Source of the DNA: Clostridia bacterium
GTDB lineage: Bacteria; Bacillota; Clostridia; UMGS1883
NCBI GenBank assembly: GCA_900768005.1
Contig: CAAGBE010000091.1
Location: 1-6,141, forward strand
DNA length: 6,141 nucleotides
Reading direction: 5' to 3'
Program-made: the position numbers and the translations under genes
The notes under the pieces: model-generated
What the model saw: only the letters and a program-made list of their open reading frames with translations
Database searches by the model: none
What the model was told of the DNA's origin: nothing
Shown: piece after piece, positions 1 to 5,284 of the stretch
Layout: each line of letters begins with the position of its first letter
Numbering within the stretch: position 1 is the first letter of the stretch

Positions 1-56
1 AGTGCCTCAAGCTCCTTACGGGGCATTGTTTCTATATCTTTCTGGAAAAAGTTCAT
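1..56 (-). CDS. paaK: Phenylacetate-CoA ligase-like protein, N-terminal fragment (runs off the window)
   Basis: Only the first 18 codons are present. The ATG lies at 54-56 and the frame stays open to the window edge. The visible N-terminus, MNFFQKDIETMPRKELEAL, resembles the conserved start of AMP-forming phenylacetate-CoA ligases, where an (I)ETM-R-EL motif is typical just after the start. These enzymes use ATP to join CoA to aryl acids such as phenylacetate or indoleacetate in the cytoplasm. A good SD (GGAGG on the minus strand, 65-69) sits 8 nt upstream of the ATG. The gene lies downstream of the operon terminator and has its own promoter candidate, so it is probably a separate transcription unit. 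The AMP-binding motifs and catalytic residues are outside the window. The name rests on a short N-terminal match, and the true substrate cannot be judged. Confidence 0.6.
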   Translation of the reverse strand, partial: MNFFQKDIETMPRKELEA

Positions 57-99
57 TTTATAAACCTCCATTTAATATTTATCCATTTTAATAAAGTAT

Positions 100-127
100 A
101 TTGTACCATAAAATTATGGATTTTCAT
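100..127 (-). promoter_or_regulatory. Candidate sigma-A promoter of the ligase-like gene
   Basis: On the minus strand an extended -10 element, TGGTACAAT (TACAAT at 100-105, TG dinucleotide within 106-108), is preceded by a -35-like ATGAAA at 122-127, 4 of 6 matches to TTGACA, with 16 bp spacing. Transcription would start near position 93, leaving an AT-rich leader of about 35 nt before the ATG at 56. It lies between the operon terminator and the ligase-like gene, where a separate promoter is expected. The weak -35 and the TG motif suggest an extended -10 promoter. A perfect inverted repeat fills the spacer and could be an operator. Confidence 0.6.
106..119. repeat. Inverted repeat in the promoter spacer, operator-like
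   Basis: The sequence CCATAA-AA-TTATGG is a perfect 6-2-6 inverted repeat. It sits exactly between the -10 (100-105) and -35 (122-127) elements of the candidate ligase promoter. A repressor dimer bound here would block RNA polymerase. In such an AT-rich stretch a short palindrome could be chance, and no regulator gene is in view. Confidence 0.35.
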
Positions 128-193
128 AGTGTTTTTTTGTGTTTTCGGGGAAAATTTGTACCGATTCTTGCTGAAAAAAATTTGACAAGCGAC

Positions 194-242
194 AAAAAAG
201 GCTTCTATAACGATGCTGCAGCATCGTCATAGAAGCCTTTTT
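194..242 (-). terminator. rplQ: Rho-independent terminator of the spc/alpha operon
   Basis: Bases 195-242 form a 48-nt inverted repeat: 22 base pairs with a single A/C mismatch (209/228) around a TGCA loop (217-220). The GC-rich part includes GGCTTC/GAAGCC and CGATGC/GCATCG. On the minus strand the stem begins 11 nt past the rplQ stop and ends in a run of six T (194-199), the form of an intrinsic terminator. The plus strand also ends in five T (238-242), so the element could work in both directions. It separates the ribosomal operon from the ligase-like gene. Confidence 0.95.
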
Positions 243-253
243 AATTGTGTTGA

Positions 254-598
254 TTAGTCAACAAGCTTGATTATAGCCATGGGAGCATTGTCACCACGAC
301 GAACGCCTGTCTTAATAATCTGTGTGTAACCGCCGTTACGTTCTGCATATTTGGGAGCGAGCTCCTCGAATACCTTCTTAACAACATCTTCTTTTGTGAT
401 GAAGCTAAGAGCCTGTCTTCTTGCATGAAGATCTCCACGCTTTCCGAGAGTAATCATATTCTCAGCAAGGGGACGAACTTCCTTTGCACGAGTTACAGTT
501 GTTTCGATTTTGCCGTTTTCCAAAAGAGCAGTTACCATACCGCGGAGCATTGCAATTCTCTGGTCGGTAGGACGACCGAGCTTTCTTGTTCCTGCCAT
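254..598 (-). CDS. rplQ: 50S ribosomal protein L17 (bL17)
   Basis: This 114-residue protein is a complete bL17, a large-subunit protein that contacts 23S rRNA near the exit side of the peptide tunnel. Family signatures are visible: RKLGR near the N-terminus (5-9), an R-AMLRGMVTALL helix (14-26), the I-TT-TRAKE-RPLAE stretch (31-46), and a C-terminal GGYT-I-KTGVRRGDNAPMA block (89-107). The length is at the short end of the normal range, as usual in Firmicutes. A strong SD, AAGGAGG (607-613 on the minus strand), sits 8 nt before the ATG. The gene follows rpoA after 43 nt and is the last gene of the operon, with the terminator directly behind it. rpoA-rplQ is one of the most conserved bacterial gene pairs. 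Confidence 0.98.
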   Translation of the reverse strand: MAGTRKLGRPTDQRIAMLRGMVTALLENGKIETTVTRAKEVRPLAENMITLGKRGDLHARRQALSFITKEDVVKKVFEELAPKYAERNGGYTQIIKTGVRRGDNAPMAIIKLVD

Positions 599-641
599 TT
601 AGGTTTCCTCCTTCAAAACTTCTGATAAGTCAATTTGTGAA

Positions 642-1598
642 TCAGTCTTCATCGGGTGCAAATGTGAGCTTAAGTTCCTTAAGCTTGCCGATAACTTCGT
701 CAAGAGATTTGCGTCCCAGATTTCTTACCTTCATCATTTCTTCTTCCTTACGGAGAGTAAGATCTTCAACAGTGTTGATGCCTGCTCTCTTAAGGCAGTT
801 GTAGGAACGAACGGAAAGGTCAAGCTCTTCGATAGTCATATCGAGAATCTTTTCTTTCTTGGTTTCTTCCTTTTCAACCATTGTTTCAACATTCATAGCT
901 TCGTCTGTAAGCTGGATAAAGAGCATCATATGATCGTTTATAATCTTTGCAGAAAGGCTGATTGCCTCATCTGCTGTCTTGGTGCCGTTTGTCCAAACTT
1001 CAACTGTAAGCTTATCGAAATCAGTATTTTGTCCTACACGGGTGTTTTCCACGTAGTAATTAACCTTTTCAACAGGTGTGTAGATTGAATCCACAGGGAT
1101 AAGACCAATAAGAGGCTGTAAAATAGCCTTGTTCTTTTCTGCGGAAATATAACCTCTACCCTTGTTGATGGTTATTTCCATGTACAACTTAGCATCCTCG
1201 TTAAGAGTAGCGATGTGAAGGTCACCGTTGATGATTTCAACATCACTGTCTGTCTTGATGTCACGTGCACAAAGCTCGCCGCTACCTTCAGCTTCAATAT
1301 AAACAGTCTTGGGACCGTCAGAGTGAAGCTTAATGATAACCTGCTTCATATTAAGCACGATTTCGCTGACATCTTCCTTAACACCGGGAATTGTTGAAAA
1401 TTCATGCTGAACATTTTCAATCTTGATAGAAGAAATTGCAGCACCTTCGAGAGATGAAAGCATCATTCTGCGAAGCGAATTTCCAAGGGTTGTACCATAT
1501 CCGCGCTGAAGCGGAGCTACAGTGTATTTACCGTAAGAACCGTCCTCGCTGAGTTCAACTCTCTCTACGCGAGGCTTTTCAAATCTTAAATCAGTCAT
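642..1598 (-). CDS. rpoA: DNA-directed RNA polymerase subunit alpha
   Basis: This 318-residue protein is full-length RNA polymerase alpha, whose dimer nucleates assembly of beta and beta' and whose C-terminal domain contacts UP-element DNA and activators. The N-terminal dimerization domain covers about residues 1-230 and includes the conserved GYG-TLGNSLRR-ML segment (33-46) and the P-IGLIPVDSIY-PV-KVNY region (162-181). A charged, Lys/Glu-rich linker (about 240-250) leads to the helix-hairpin-helix alphaCTD (about 252-312). There R264, N267, N293, G295 and K297 align with E. coli DNA-binding residues R265, N268, N294, G296 and K298. A strong SD (GGGAGGG, 1607-1613) lies 8 nt before the ATG. 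The 78-nt gap after rpsD holds two hairpins, which may set alpha expression apart from the ribosomal proteins. Confidence 0.99.
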   Translation of the reverse strand: MTDLRFEKPRVERVELSEDGSYGKYTVAPLQRGYGTTLGNSLRRMMLSSLEGAAISSIKIENVQHEFSTIPGVKEDVSEIVLNMKQVIIKLHSDGPKTVYIEAEGSGELCARDIKTDSDVEIINGDLHIATLNEDAKLYMEITINKGRGYISAEKNKAILQPLIGLIPVDSIYTPVEKVNYYVENTRVGQNTDFDKLTVEVWTNGTKTADEAISLSAKIINDHMMLFIQLTDEAMNVETMVEKEETKKEKILDMTIEELDLSVRSYNCLKRAGINTVEDLTLRKEEEMMKVRNLGRKSLDEVIGKLKELKLTFAPDED

Positions 1599-1636
1599 TT
1601 AAATAACCCTCCCAATTGTTTATTTTTTAGATAAAA

Positions 1637-1669
1637 TACCCGAGGGTACAGCAGACTAAAGAGTCTGCT
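1637..1669 (-). promoter_or_regulatory. Tandem hairpins between rpsD and rpoA
   Basis: Seven nt after the rpsD stop, the minus strand can fold a perfect 8-bp stem AGCAGACT/AGTCTGCT with a CTTT loop (1650-1669). One base further comes a short stem TACCC/GGGTA with a TC loop (1637-1648), then TTTT (1633-1636). The second stem is too small for an efficient terminator. A weak attenuator, an RNase processing point or an mRNA end stabilizer are all possible. Strong termination is unlikely because rplQ, needed at ribosome stoichiometry, lies downstream. Confidence 0.4.
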
Positions 1670-1676
1670 TAAGCTA

Positions 1677-2303
1677 TTACTTGGAGTACAACTCGACGAT
1701 AAGAGTTTCGTTGATTTCGTACTCGATGTCTTCACGCTTAGCAAGGGTCAGAACCTTTGCACTGCGGGAATTAGCATCAACTTCAAGCCACTTCGGAGCA
1801 GTCTTAGCATCGTTTGCTTCAAGAACTGCCTTAATCTTGGGAGAATCCTTGCTCTTATCAGTAAGTGCGATAACATCGCCTTCCTTGATAAGGTAAGAAG
1901 GAATATTTACCTTTTGTCCGTTAACTGTAAAATGACCGTGTCTAACGAGCTGACGTGCTTCAGCGCGGCTCATAGCGAAACCTGCTCTGTAGCATACGTT
2001 GTCAAGACGGCTTTCGCAGAGGATAAGAAGGTTTTCACCGACAATACCTGCTTTCTTGGAAGCGAGCTCAAAGTAATGAGCAAACTGGCTTTCAAGAACG
2101 CCGTAGTATCTCTTAACCTTCTGCTTCTCACGAAGCTGAAGACCGTACTCGGAAATCTTCTTTCTGCCCTGTCCGTGCTGTCCGGGAGCGTACTCACGTC
2201 TAGCAATAGCACACTTATCAGTATAACATCTGTCGCCCTTCAAAAAGAGCTTCTGTCCTTCACGGCGGCAAAGTCTGCACACCGCACCTGTATATCTTGC
2301 CAT
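1677..2303 (-). CDS. rpsD: 30S ribosomal protein S4 (uS4), zinc-binding form
   Basis: This 208-residue protein is a complete uS4, a primary 16S rRNA binder that starts assembly of the 30S body and contributes to decoding accuracy. The N-terminal domain carries four cysteines, C9, C12, C26 and C31, with the spacing of the zinc-binding (C+) S4 of Thermus thermophilus. The S4 RNA-binding domain follows (about 98-160), with ESRLDNV-YR-GFA and ARQLVRHGH--VNG motifs. The C-terminus ends NETLIVELYSK, close to the family NE-L-VE-YS ending. The SD GGAGGTG (2314-2320) lies directly against the rpsK stop, suggesting coupled translation. S4 is a known translational autoregulator of its own operon in E. 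coli, and of its own monocistronic mRNA in B. subtilis, where rpsD is outside this operon. Confidence 0.98.
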   Translation of the reverse strand: MARYTGAVCRLCRREGQKLFLKGDRCYTDKCAIARREYAPGQHGQGRKKISEYGLQLREKQKVKRYYGVLESQFAHYFELASKKAGIVGENLLILCESRLDNVCYRAGFAMSRAEARQLVRHGHFTVNGQKVNIPSYLIKEGDVIALTDKSKDSPKIKAVLEANDAKTAPKWLEVDANSRSAKVLTLAKREDIEYEINETLIVELYSK

Positions 2304-2321
2304 ATTACTTTCGCACCTCCA

Positions 2322-2717
2322 TCACACTCTTCTTCTTTTGGGAGGACGGCAACCGTTATGAGGAATAGGAGTAACATCCTTAATCATACTAACTTCAAGG
2401 CCTGCTGCCTGAAGTGCACGGATTGCTGCCTCACGGCCTGCGCCGGGTCCCTTAACGAATACTTCAACAGTCTTAAGACCGTGCTCCATAGCTGCCTTTG
2501 CAGCAGTTTCAGCTGCCATCTGAGCAGCGAAAGGAGTGCTCTTCTTAGAACCACGGAAACCAAGTCCGCCGGCACTTGCCCAGGAAAGAGCGTTACCGTT
2601 TACGTCGGTCATGGTTACGATTGTGTTGTTAAATGTGCTGCGGATATGTGCTGCACCGCGCTCGATATTCTTGCGCTCTTTTCTCTTACGAGTTACTTTT
2701 TTAACTGCCTTAGCCAT
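2322..2717 (-). CDS. rpsK: 30S ribosomal protein S11 (uS11)
   Basis: This 131-residue protein is a complete uS11, which lies on the 30S platform next to the E-site mRNA path. Visible family blocks are HIRSTFNNTIVT-TD (24-38), SAGGLGFRGSKKSTPFAAQ (48-66), VKGPGAGREAAIRALQ (88-103) and the basic tail PHNGCRPPKRRRV (119-131). The N121-G122 pair matches the Asn-Gly site reported to become isoaspartate in E. coli S11. The N-terminus is lysine/arginine rich (about 3-16), as is normal. The SD AAGGAGG (2725-2731) overlaps the rpsM TAA stop, the gap to rpsM is only 12 nt, and the gap to rpsD is 18 nt, so translation is probably coupled along this trio. Confidence 0.98.
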   Translation of the reverse strand: MAKAVKKVTRKRKERKNIERGAAHIRSTFNNTIVTMTDVNGNALSWASAGGLGFRGSKKSTPFAAQMAAETAAKAAMEHGLKTVEVFVKGPGAGREAAIRALQAAGLEVSMIKDVTPIPHNGCRPPKRRRV

Positions 2718-2729
2718 GCTCTCTCCTCC

Positions 2730-3098
2730 TTACTTCTTCTTATTAGCGATTGTACGCTTGGGACCCTTACGGGTTCTTGCGTTTGTCTTTGTTCTCTGAC
2801 CTCTTACAGGAAGGCCTTTTCTGTGACGGAGTCCTCTGTAGGAACCGATTTCTACAAGACGCTTAATGTTAAGCGCCACTTCACGACGAAGGTCACCTTC
2901 TACTGTATATTCGCGGTCAATTGCTTCTCTGATTTTACCAACTTCATCCTCTGTAAGGTCTTTTACACGTGTATCAGGATTGATACCTGTTGCCTCAAGG
3001 ATTTTCTTTGCGCTTGTTCTGCCAATACCGTAAACATATGTGAGACCAATCTCAACTCTCTTTTCACGGGGCAGGTCAACACCGGCTATTCTCGCCAT
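2730..3098 (-). CDS. rpsM: 30S ribosomal protein S13 (uS13)
   Basis: This 122-residue protein is a complete uS13, which sits in the 30S head, forms bridges to the 50S subunit and reaches the P-site tRNA with its C-terminal tail. It starts with the family MARIAGVDLPR sequence. It then shows the YGIGRTSA helix-turn motif (23-30), an LRREV-LNIKRL helix (70-81), the near-invariant GLRHRKGLPVRGQRT block (89-103) and a lysine/arginine-rich tail (104-122). The SD GGAGGTG (3108-3114) is 9 nt upstream of the ATG. Unlike the tight rpsM-rpsK-rpsD junctions, 121 nt of untranslated sequence precede this gene. In E. coli the rpsM leader is where S4 represses the alpha operon. Confidence 0.98.
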   Translation of the reverse strand: MARIAGVDLPREKRVEIGLTYVYGIGRTSAKKILEATGINPDTRVKDLTEDEVGKIREAIDREYTVEGDLRREVALNIKRLVEIGSYRGLRHRKGLPVRGQRTKTNARTRKGPKRTIANKKK

Positions 3099-3156
3099 CT
3101 GTTAATACACCTCCAAAATTAAATGAAACATACTTTTTTATTGGATTAGGGGTAAT

Positions 3157-3221
3157 TGATTATGCGTTTTGGGCAATCACACAAAATGATTTCAGCCGCG
3201 CCCTTAACGGACTAAAAAATC
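3157..3221 (-). promoter_or_regulatory. Possible structured leader between rpmJ and rpsM
   Basis: The 121-nt gap before rpsM holds two foldable segments on the minus strand. The first (3188-3221) starts inside the rpmJ stop codon. It pairs CCG with CGG around a 9-nt loop, extends through TTAG/CTGA (with one G-U pair) and closes near GATTT/AAATC, with small bulges. The second (3157-3179) pairs TGATT with AATCA and has an inner GC/GC pair. E. coli has an S4-binding pseudoknot at the same operon position, but I cannot show that this sequence adopts that fold. I see no convincing promoter here. Confidence 0.3.
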
Positions 3222-3333
3222 AGCCCTGTTTCTGCTTATGCTTGGGATTTTCGCAAATCACCATGATTTTACCTTTTCTCTTGATGATTTTGCATTTTTC
3301 GCATATAGGTTTTACTGAGGGTCTTACCTTCAT
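3220..3333 (-). CDS. rpmJ: 50S ribosomal protein L36 (bL36), zinc-binding form
   Basis: This 37-residue protein is bL36, the smallest ribosomal protein, bound to 23S rRNA in the large subunit. It begins MKVRPSVKPICEKCK and ends KHKQKQG, which is diagnostic. Its zinc-ribbon ligands are all present: C11, C14, C27 and H32, so this is the zinc-dependent (C+) type. The length equals the standard 37-38 residues. The SD GAGGAGGTA (3341-3349) sits close before the ATG at 3331-3333. The gene lies between infA and rpsM, its normal place in Firmicutes. A 7-bp hairpin lies just upstream of its SD. Confidence 0.98.
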   Translation of the reverse strand: MKVRPSVKPICEKCKIIKRKGKIMVICENPKHKQKQG

Positions 3334-3358
3334 TTTGAAATACCTCCTCTAACGCTTC

Positions 3359-3374
3359 GGCAACCGAGGTTGCC
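3359..3374 (-). promoter_or_regulatory. Hairpin in the infA-rpmJ gap
   Basis: On the minus strand GGCAACC-TC-GGTTGCC is a perfect inverted repeat, most realistically a 6-bp stem with a CTCG tetraloop. It starts 10 nt after the infA stop and ends 9 nt before the rpmJ SD (3341-3349). No T-run follows, so it is not an intrinsic terminator. It could stabilize mRNA, be a processing site or help present the rpmJ SD. The short stem also allows a chance origin. Confidence 0.45.
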
Positions 3375-3384
3375 ACTTCTAAAT

Positions 3385-3603
3385 TTATTTTGCTCGCCAA
3401 GTGATTCTTCCGCGAGTGAGGTCGTATGGAGAAAGCTCCACAGTAACCTTGTCACCGGGCAAAATCCTTATAAAGTTCATCCTTAACTTACCGGAAATGT
3501 GTGCCAGGATTTGATGGCCGTTTTCAAGTTCCACCTGAAACATTGCGTTGGGCAGTGCTTCAAGCACGGTACCTTCAAGTTCCAATACATCTTCTTTAGC
3601 CAA
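3385..3603 (-). CDS. infA: Translation initiation factor IF-1
   Basis: This 72-residue protein has exactly the usual IF-1 length. IF-1 binds the 30S A site and works with IF-2 and IF-3 during initiation. The whole protein is one S1-type OB fold. It contains the family segments MAKED (1-5), GTVLEALPNAMFQVELENGH (11-30), AHISGK-R-N-IRILPGDKV (34-53) and ELSPYDLTRGRI (56-67). The start codon is TTG at 3601-3603. The next methionine is residue 21, inside the fold, so no ATG start is possible, and a strong SD (AAGGAGGT) is correctly placed. The gene lies 19 nt after the KOW-protein gene and 51 nt before rpmJ. Confidence 0.98.
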   Translation of the reverse strand: MAKEDVLELEGTVLEALPNAMFQVELENGHQILAHISGKLRMNFIRILPGDKVTVELSPYDLTRGRITWRAK

Positions 3604-3618
3604 GGCTACAACCTCCTT
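3601..3618 (-). promoter_or_regulatory. infA: Strong SD with TTG start of infA
   Basis: On the minus strand AAGGAGGT (3611-3618) is followed after 7 nt by TTG (3601-3603), then codons for A-K-E-D, the usual IF-1 N-terminus. The near-perfect SD presumably makes up for the weak start codon. This site decides the gene start. Confidence 0.9.
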
Positions 3619-3622
3619 AATT

Positions 3623-3883
3623 TTATAAACAAATGTCTTTGTTCACGCATTTTGCTACACTTTTCAATGCTTTCCTGATGTGCGCATCATAAAGAGGGTT
3701 ATATGATGAAAGGTCTACCCATTCACCCGTTTCTTTAAGATGCCTGCTGTTTTTCTTTTTCGGGTTATGGAGGAGCTTTCTCCTGCCGTCACACAGCAGG
3801 GAAAATTCTCCTGCCTGTACGACTACATAAAGTCTTCCTTTATCATGACCCGAAACTGAAATTACTACGTCACCCGTTTTCAT
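3623..3883 (-). CDS. KOW-domain RNA-binding protein (L14e/L6e/L27e-like)
   Basis: This 86-residue protein begins with a KOW-type segment (about 4-30: DVV-SVSGHDKGRLYVVVQ), followed by a basic DGRRKLLHNPKKKNSRHLK stretch (32-50) and a less conserved C-terminus. It matches the small KOW RNA-binding proteins that Firmicutes encode between map and infA (ybzG-like in B. subtilis), described as similar to archaeal/eukaryotic ribosomal L14e. KOW domains usually contact RNA or ribosomal proteins, and the location suggests a ribosome- or translation-linked role that is not firmly established. The SD AGGTGA (3888-3893) overlaps the map stop, and only 8 nt separate the genes, so translation is probably coupled. 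There is no signal peptide or membrane segment. Confidence 0.88.
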   Translation of the reverse strand: MKTGDVVISVSGHDKGRLYVVVQAGEFSLLCDGRRKLLHNPKKKNSRHLKETGEWVDLSSYNPLYDAHIRKALKSVAKCVNKDICL

Positions 3884-3891
3884 ACAGTCAC

Positions 3892-4641
3892 CTACACAGT
3901 CAGAAGTATCGGACCGTCTGGGGTAATTGCAATGGTGTTTTCGTAGTGAGCCGAAAGTTTTCTGTCACGGCTTCTTACGGTCCAGCCGTCTTCCTTGTCG
4001 AAGTCAACTGCTGCAGTTCCCTGATTTATCATAGGCTCTACGGCAATTACCATACCGTTTACTAGCCGTCTTCCTCTTCCTGCATTACCAAAGTTCGGTA
4101 CGTCAGGCTCTTCGTGAAGATTTCTGCCGACACCGTGGCCGACAAGTTCACGAACAACTCCGTATCCGTTTTCTTCAGCATAGCTCTGAACTGCATAGCC
4201 AATATCACCGATTCTGTTTCCTGCCACAGCCATTGCTGCACCTTTATAGAAACATTCTTTCGTCACATCAATAAGTTTTTGTGCTTCCTGAGAAATCTGT
4301 CCCACAGGGAAAGTTCTCGCTGCATCTGCGTGATAGCCATTAAGGAAAGCACCTACATCTACGCTTACTATATCGCCCTCACTCAAAACCACCTTTTTAG
4401 ATGGGATTCCGTGAACAACTATACAGTTAGGCGAGATGCAGCTTGCTGCAGGAAAACCGTTGTAATTTTTAAAGGAAGGGCGGGCATTATGTTCCACAAT
4501 AACATTTTCTATAAGAGCATTAAGCTCCCATGTAGTCATTCCGGGCTTTACCGCCTCACCTGCAAGCGAGAGTGCCTCGCTTACAATTTTTCCTGCTTCC
4601 CTTATTTTTTGTATTTCGTTTGATGATTTTAAAATAATCAT
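3892..4641 (-). CDS. map: Methionine aminopeptidase, type I
   Basis: This 249-residue cytosolic metalloenzyme removes the initiator methionine from nascent proteins when the second residue is small. It has the pita-bread fold with all expected ligands: D95 (SVDVGA), D106 (YHADAARTF), H169 (LVGHGVGR), E202 (VEPM) and E234 (HYENT). The catalytic histidines H77 (VVHGIP) and H176 (NLHEEP) are also present. No N-terminal zinc-finger or SH3-binding extension is present, so it is the short type Ia form. The ATG overlaps the adk stop by one base (TAATG), a classic translational coupling site. GGAG at 4652-4655 may assist initiation. adk-map is a standard pair in Gram-positive spc operons. Confidence 0.98.
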   Translation of the reverse strand: MIILKSSNEIQKIREAGKIVSEALSLAGEAVKPGMTTWELNALIENVIVEHNARPSFKNYNGFPAASCISPNCIVVHGIPSKKVVLSEGDIVSVDVGAFLNGYHADAARTFPVGQISQEAQKLIDVTKECFYKGAAMAVAGNRIGDIGYAVQSYAEENGYGVVRELVGHGVGRNLHEEPDVPNFGNAGRGRRLVNGMVIAVEPMINQGTAAVDFDKEDGWTVRSRDRKLSAHYENTIAITPDGPILLTV

Positions 4642-5279
4642 TAACCTTTAACTCCTAACGCCTCTAAAACAGCATCCGTAGTTTCTTCTATCGAATCTCT
4701 TCCGGTAACATTTACCAGAACGGCTTTCTTATTATAGAAGTCTACGAGAGGCTCTGTTTCGCTGTGATATACACTAAGCCTTTGGCGTATGGTGTCCGGA
4801 ACATCATCAGCACGGGTAATAAGCACGCCGCCGCACTTGTCACACACGCCTTCCTTTTCCGGAGGGTTAAATTTTACATGGTAGGGAGCTGCACACGCTT
4901 TGCACTCTCTTCTTCCGCTGAGACGGTCTACAATGACCTCATCACTGACTAAAAGATTAAGTGCATAGTCAAGCTCTATACCAATTTCGTCCATTGCGTC
5001 AGCCTGGGGAAGAGTTCTGGGAAAGCCGTCTAAAATATAGCCGTTTTCACAGTCCTTTTCTGAAAGGCGTTTTGAAACCATATCGATAACAAGCTTATCA
5101 GGGACAAGCTGTCCGTTTGCGATATAATCCTCTGCAACTTTTCCAAGCTCTGTTTTTTCACGAATGGCACTTCTGATGATGGCTCCCGTGGAGATATGAG
5201 GAATACTGAGTTTTTCTCTGAGAATCTCAGCCTGAGTACCCTTACCGCCACCGGGAGGTCCCATTATCGTGATTTTCAT
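4641..5279 (-). CDS. adk: Adenylate kinase with zinc-binding LID
   Basis: This 212-residue kinase catalyses ATP + AMP = 2 ADP and balances cytosolic adenylates. The P-loop GPPGGGKGTQ (7-16) is preceded by a beta strand. The AMP-binding region includes HISTG (28-32), and LDGFPRT (83-89) is the usual motif. The LID carries C126, C129, C146 and C149, the four-cysteine zinc site of Gram-positive long-form enzymes. I start it at the ATG at 5277-5279 because MKITIMGPPG is the family N-terminus, the length is typical, and AGAAGGG lies 5 nt upstream. A TTG eight codons earlier (5301-5303) is in frame but has no good SD. The gene lies 50 nt after secY and its stop overlaps the map start. Confidence 0.97.
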   Translation of the reverse strand: MKITIMGPPGGGKGTQAEILREKLSIPHISTGAIIRSAIREKTELGKVAEDYIANGQLVPDKLVIDMVSKRLSEKDCENGYILDGFPRTLPQADAMDEIGIELDYALNLLVSDEVIVDRLSGRRECKACAAPYHVKFNPPEKEGVCDKCGGVLITRADDVPDTIRQRLSVYHSETEPLVDFYNKKAVLVNVTGRDSIEETTDAVLEALGVKG

Positions 5280-5284
5280 AATTT

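Noticed and set aside
1970..2212. A minus-strand frame of 80 codons within rpsD
   Set aside because: It is an out-of-frame shadow of rpsD, which has full family conservation in its own frame.
1914..3122. A 402-codon open frame on the plus strand, antisense to rpsD, rpsK and rpsM
   Set aside because: It crosses three certain genes and their gaps, starts at TTG and has a Ser/Cys/Leu-rich composition typical of the complement of biased ribosomal-protein codons. It has no recognisable domain. An SD-like AGAAGGA at 1896-1902 is not enough to support it.
3099..3219. A promoter for rpsM in the rpmJ-rpsM gap (CATAAT-like -10 on the minus strand)
   Set aside because: No -35-like hexamer lies 16-18 bp upstream, and AT-rich gaps give such hexamers by chance.
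4114..4623. A 169-codon open frame on the plus strand inside map
   Set aside because: It is antisense to a complete methionine aminopeptidase with all metal ligands. It shows no family motif and no convincing SD.
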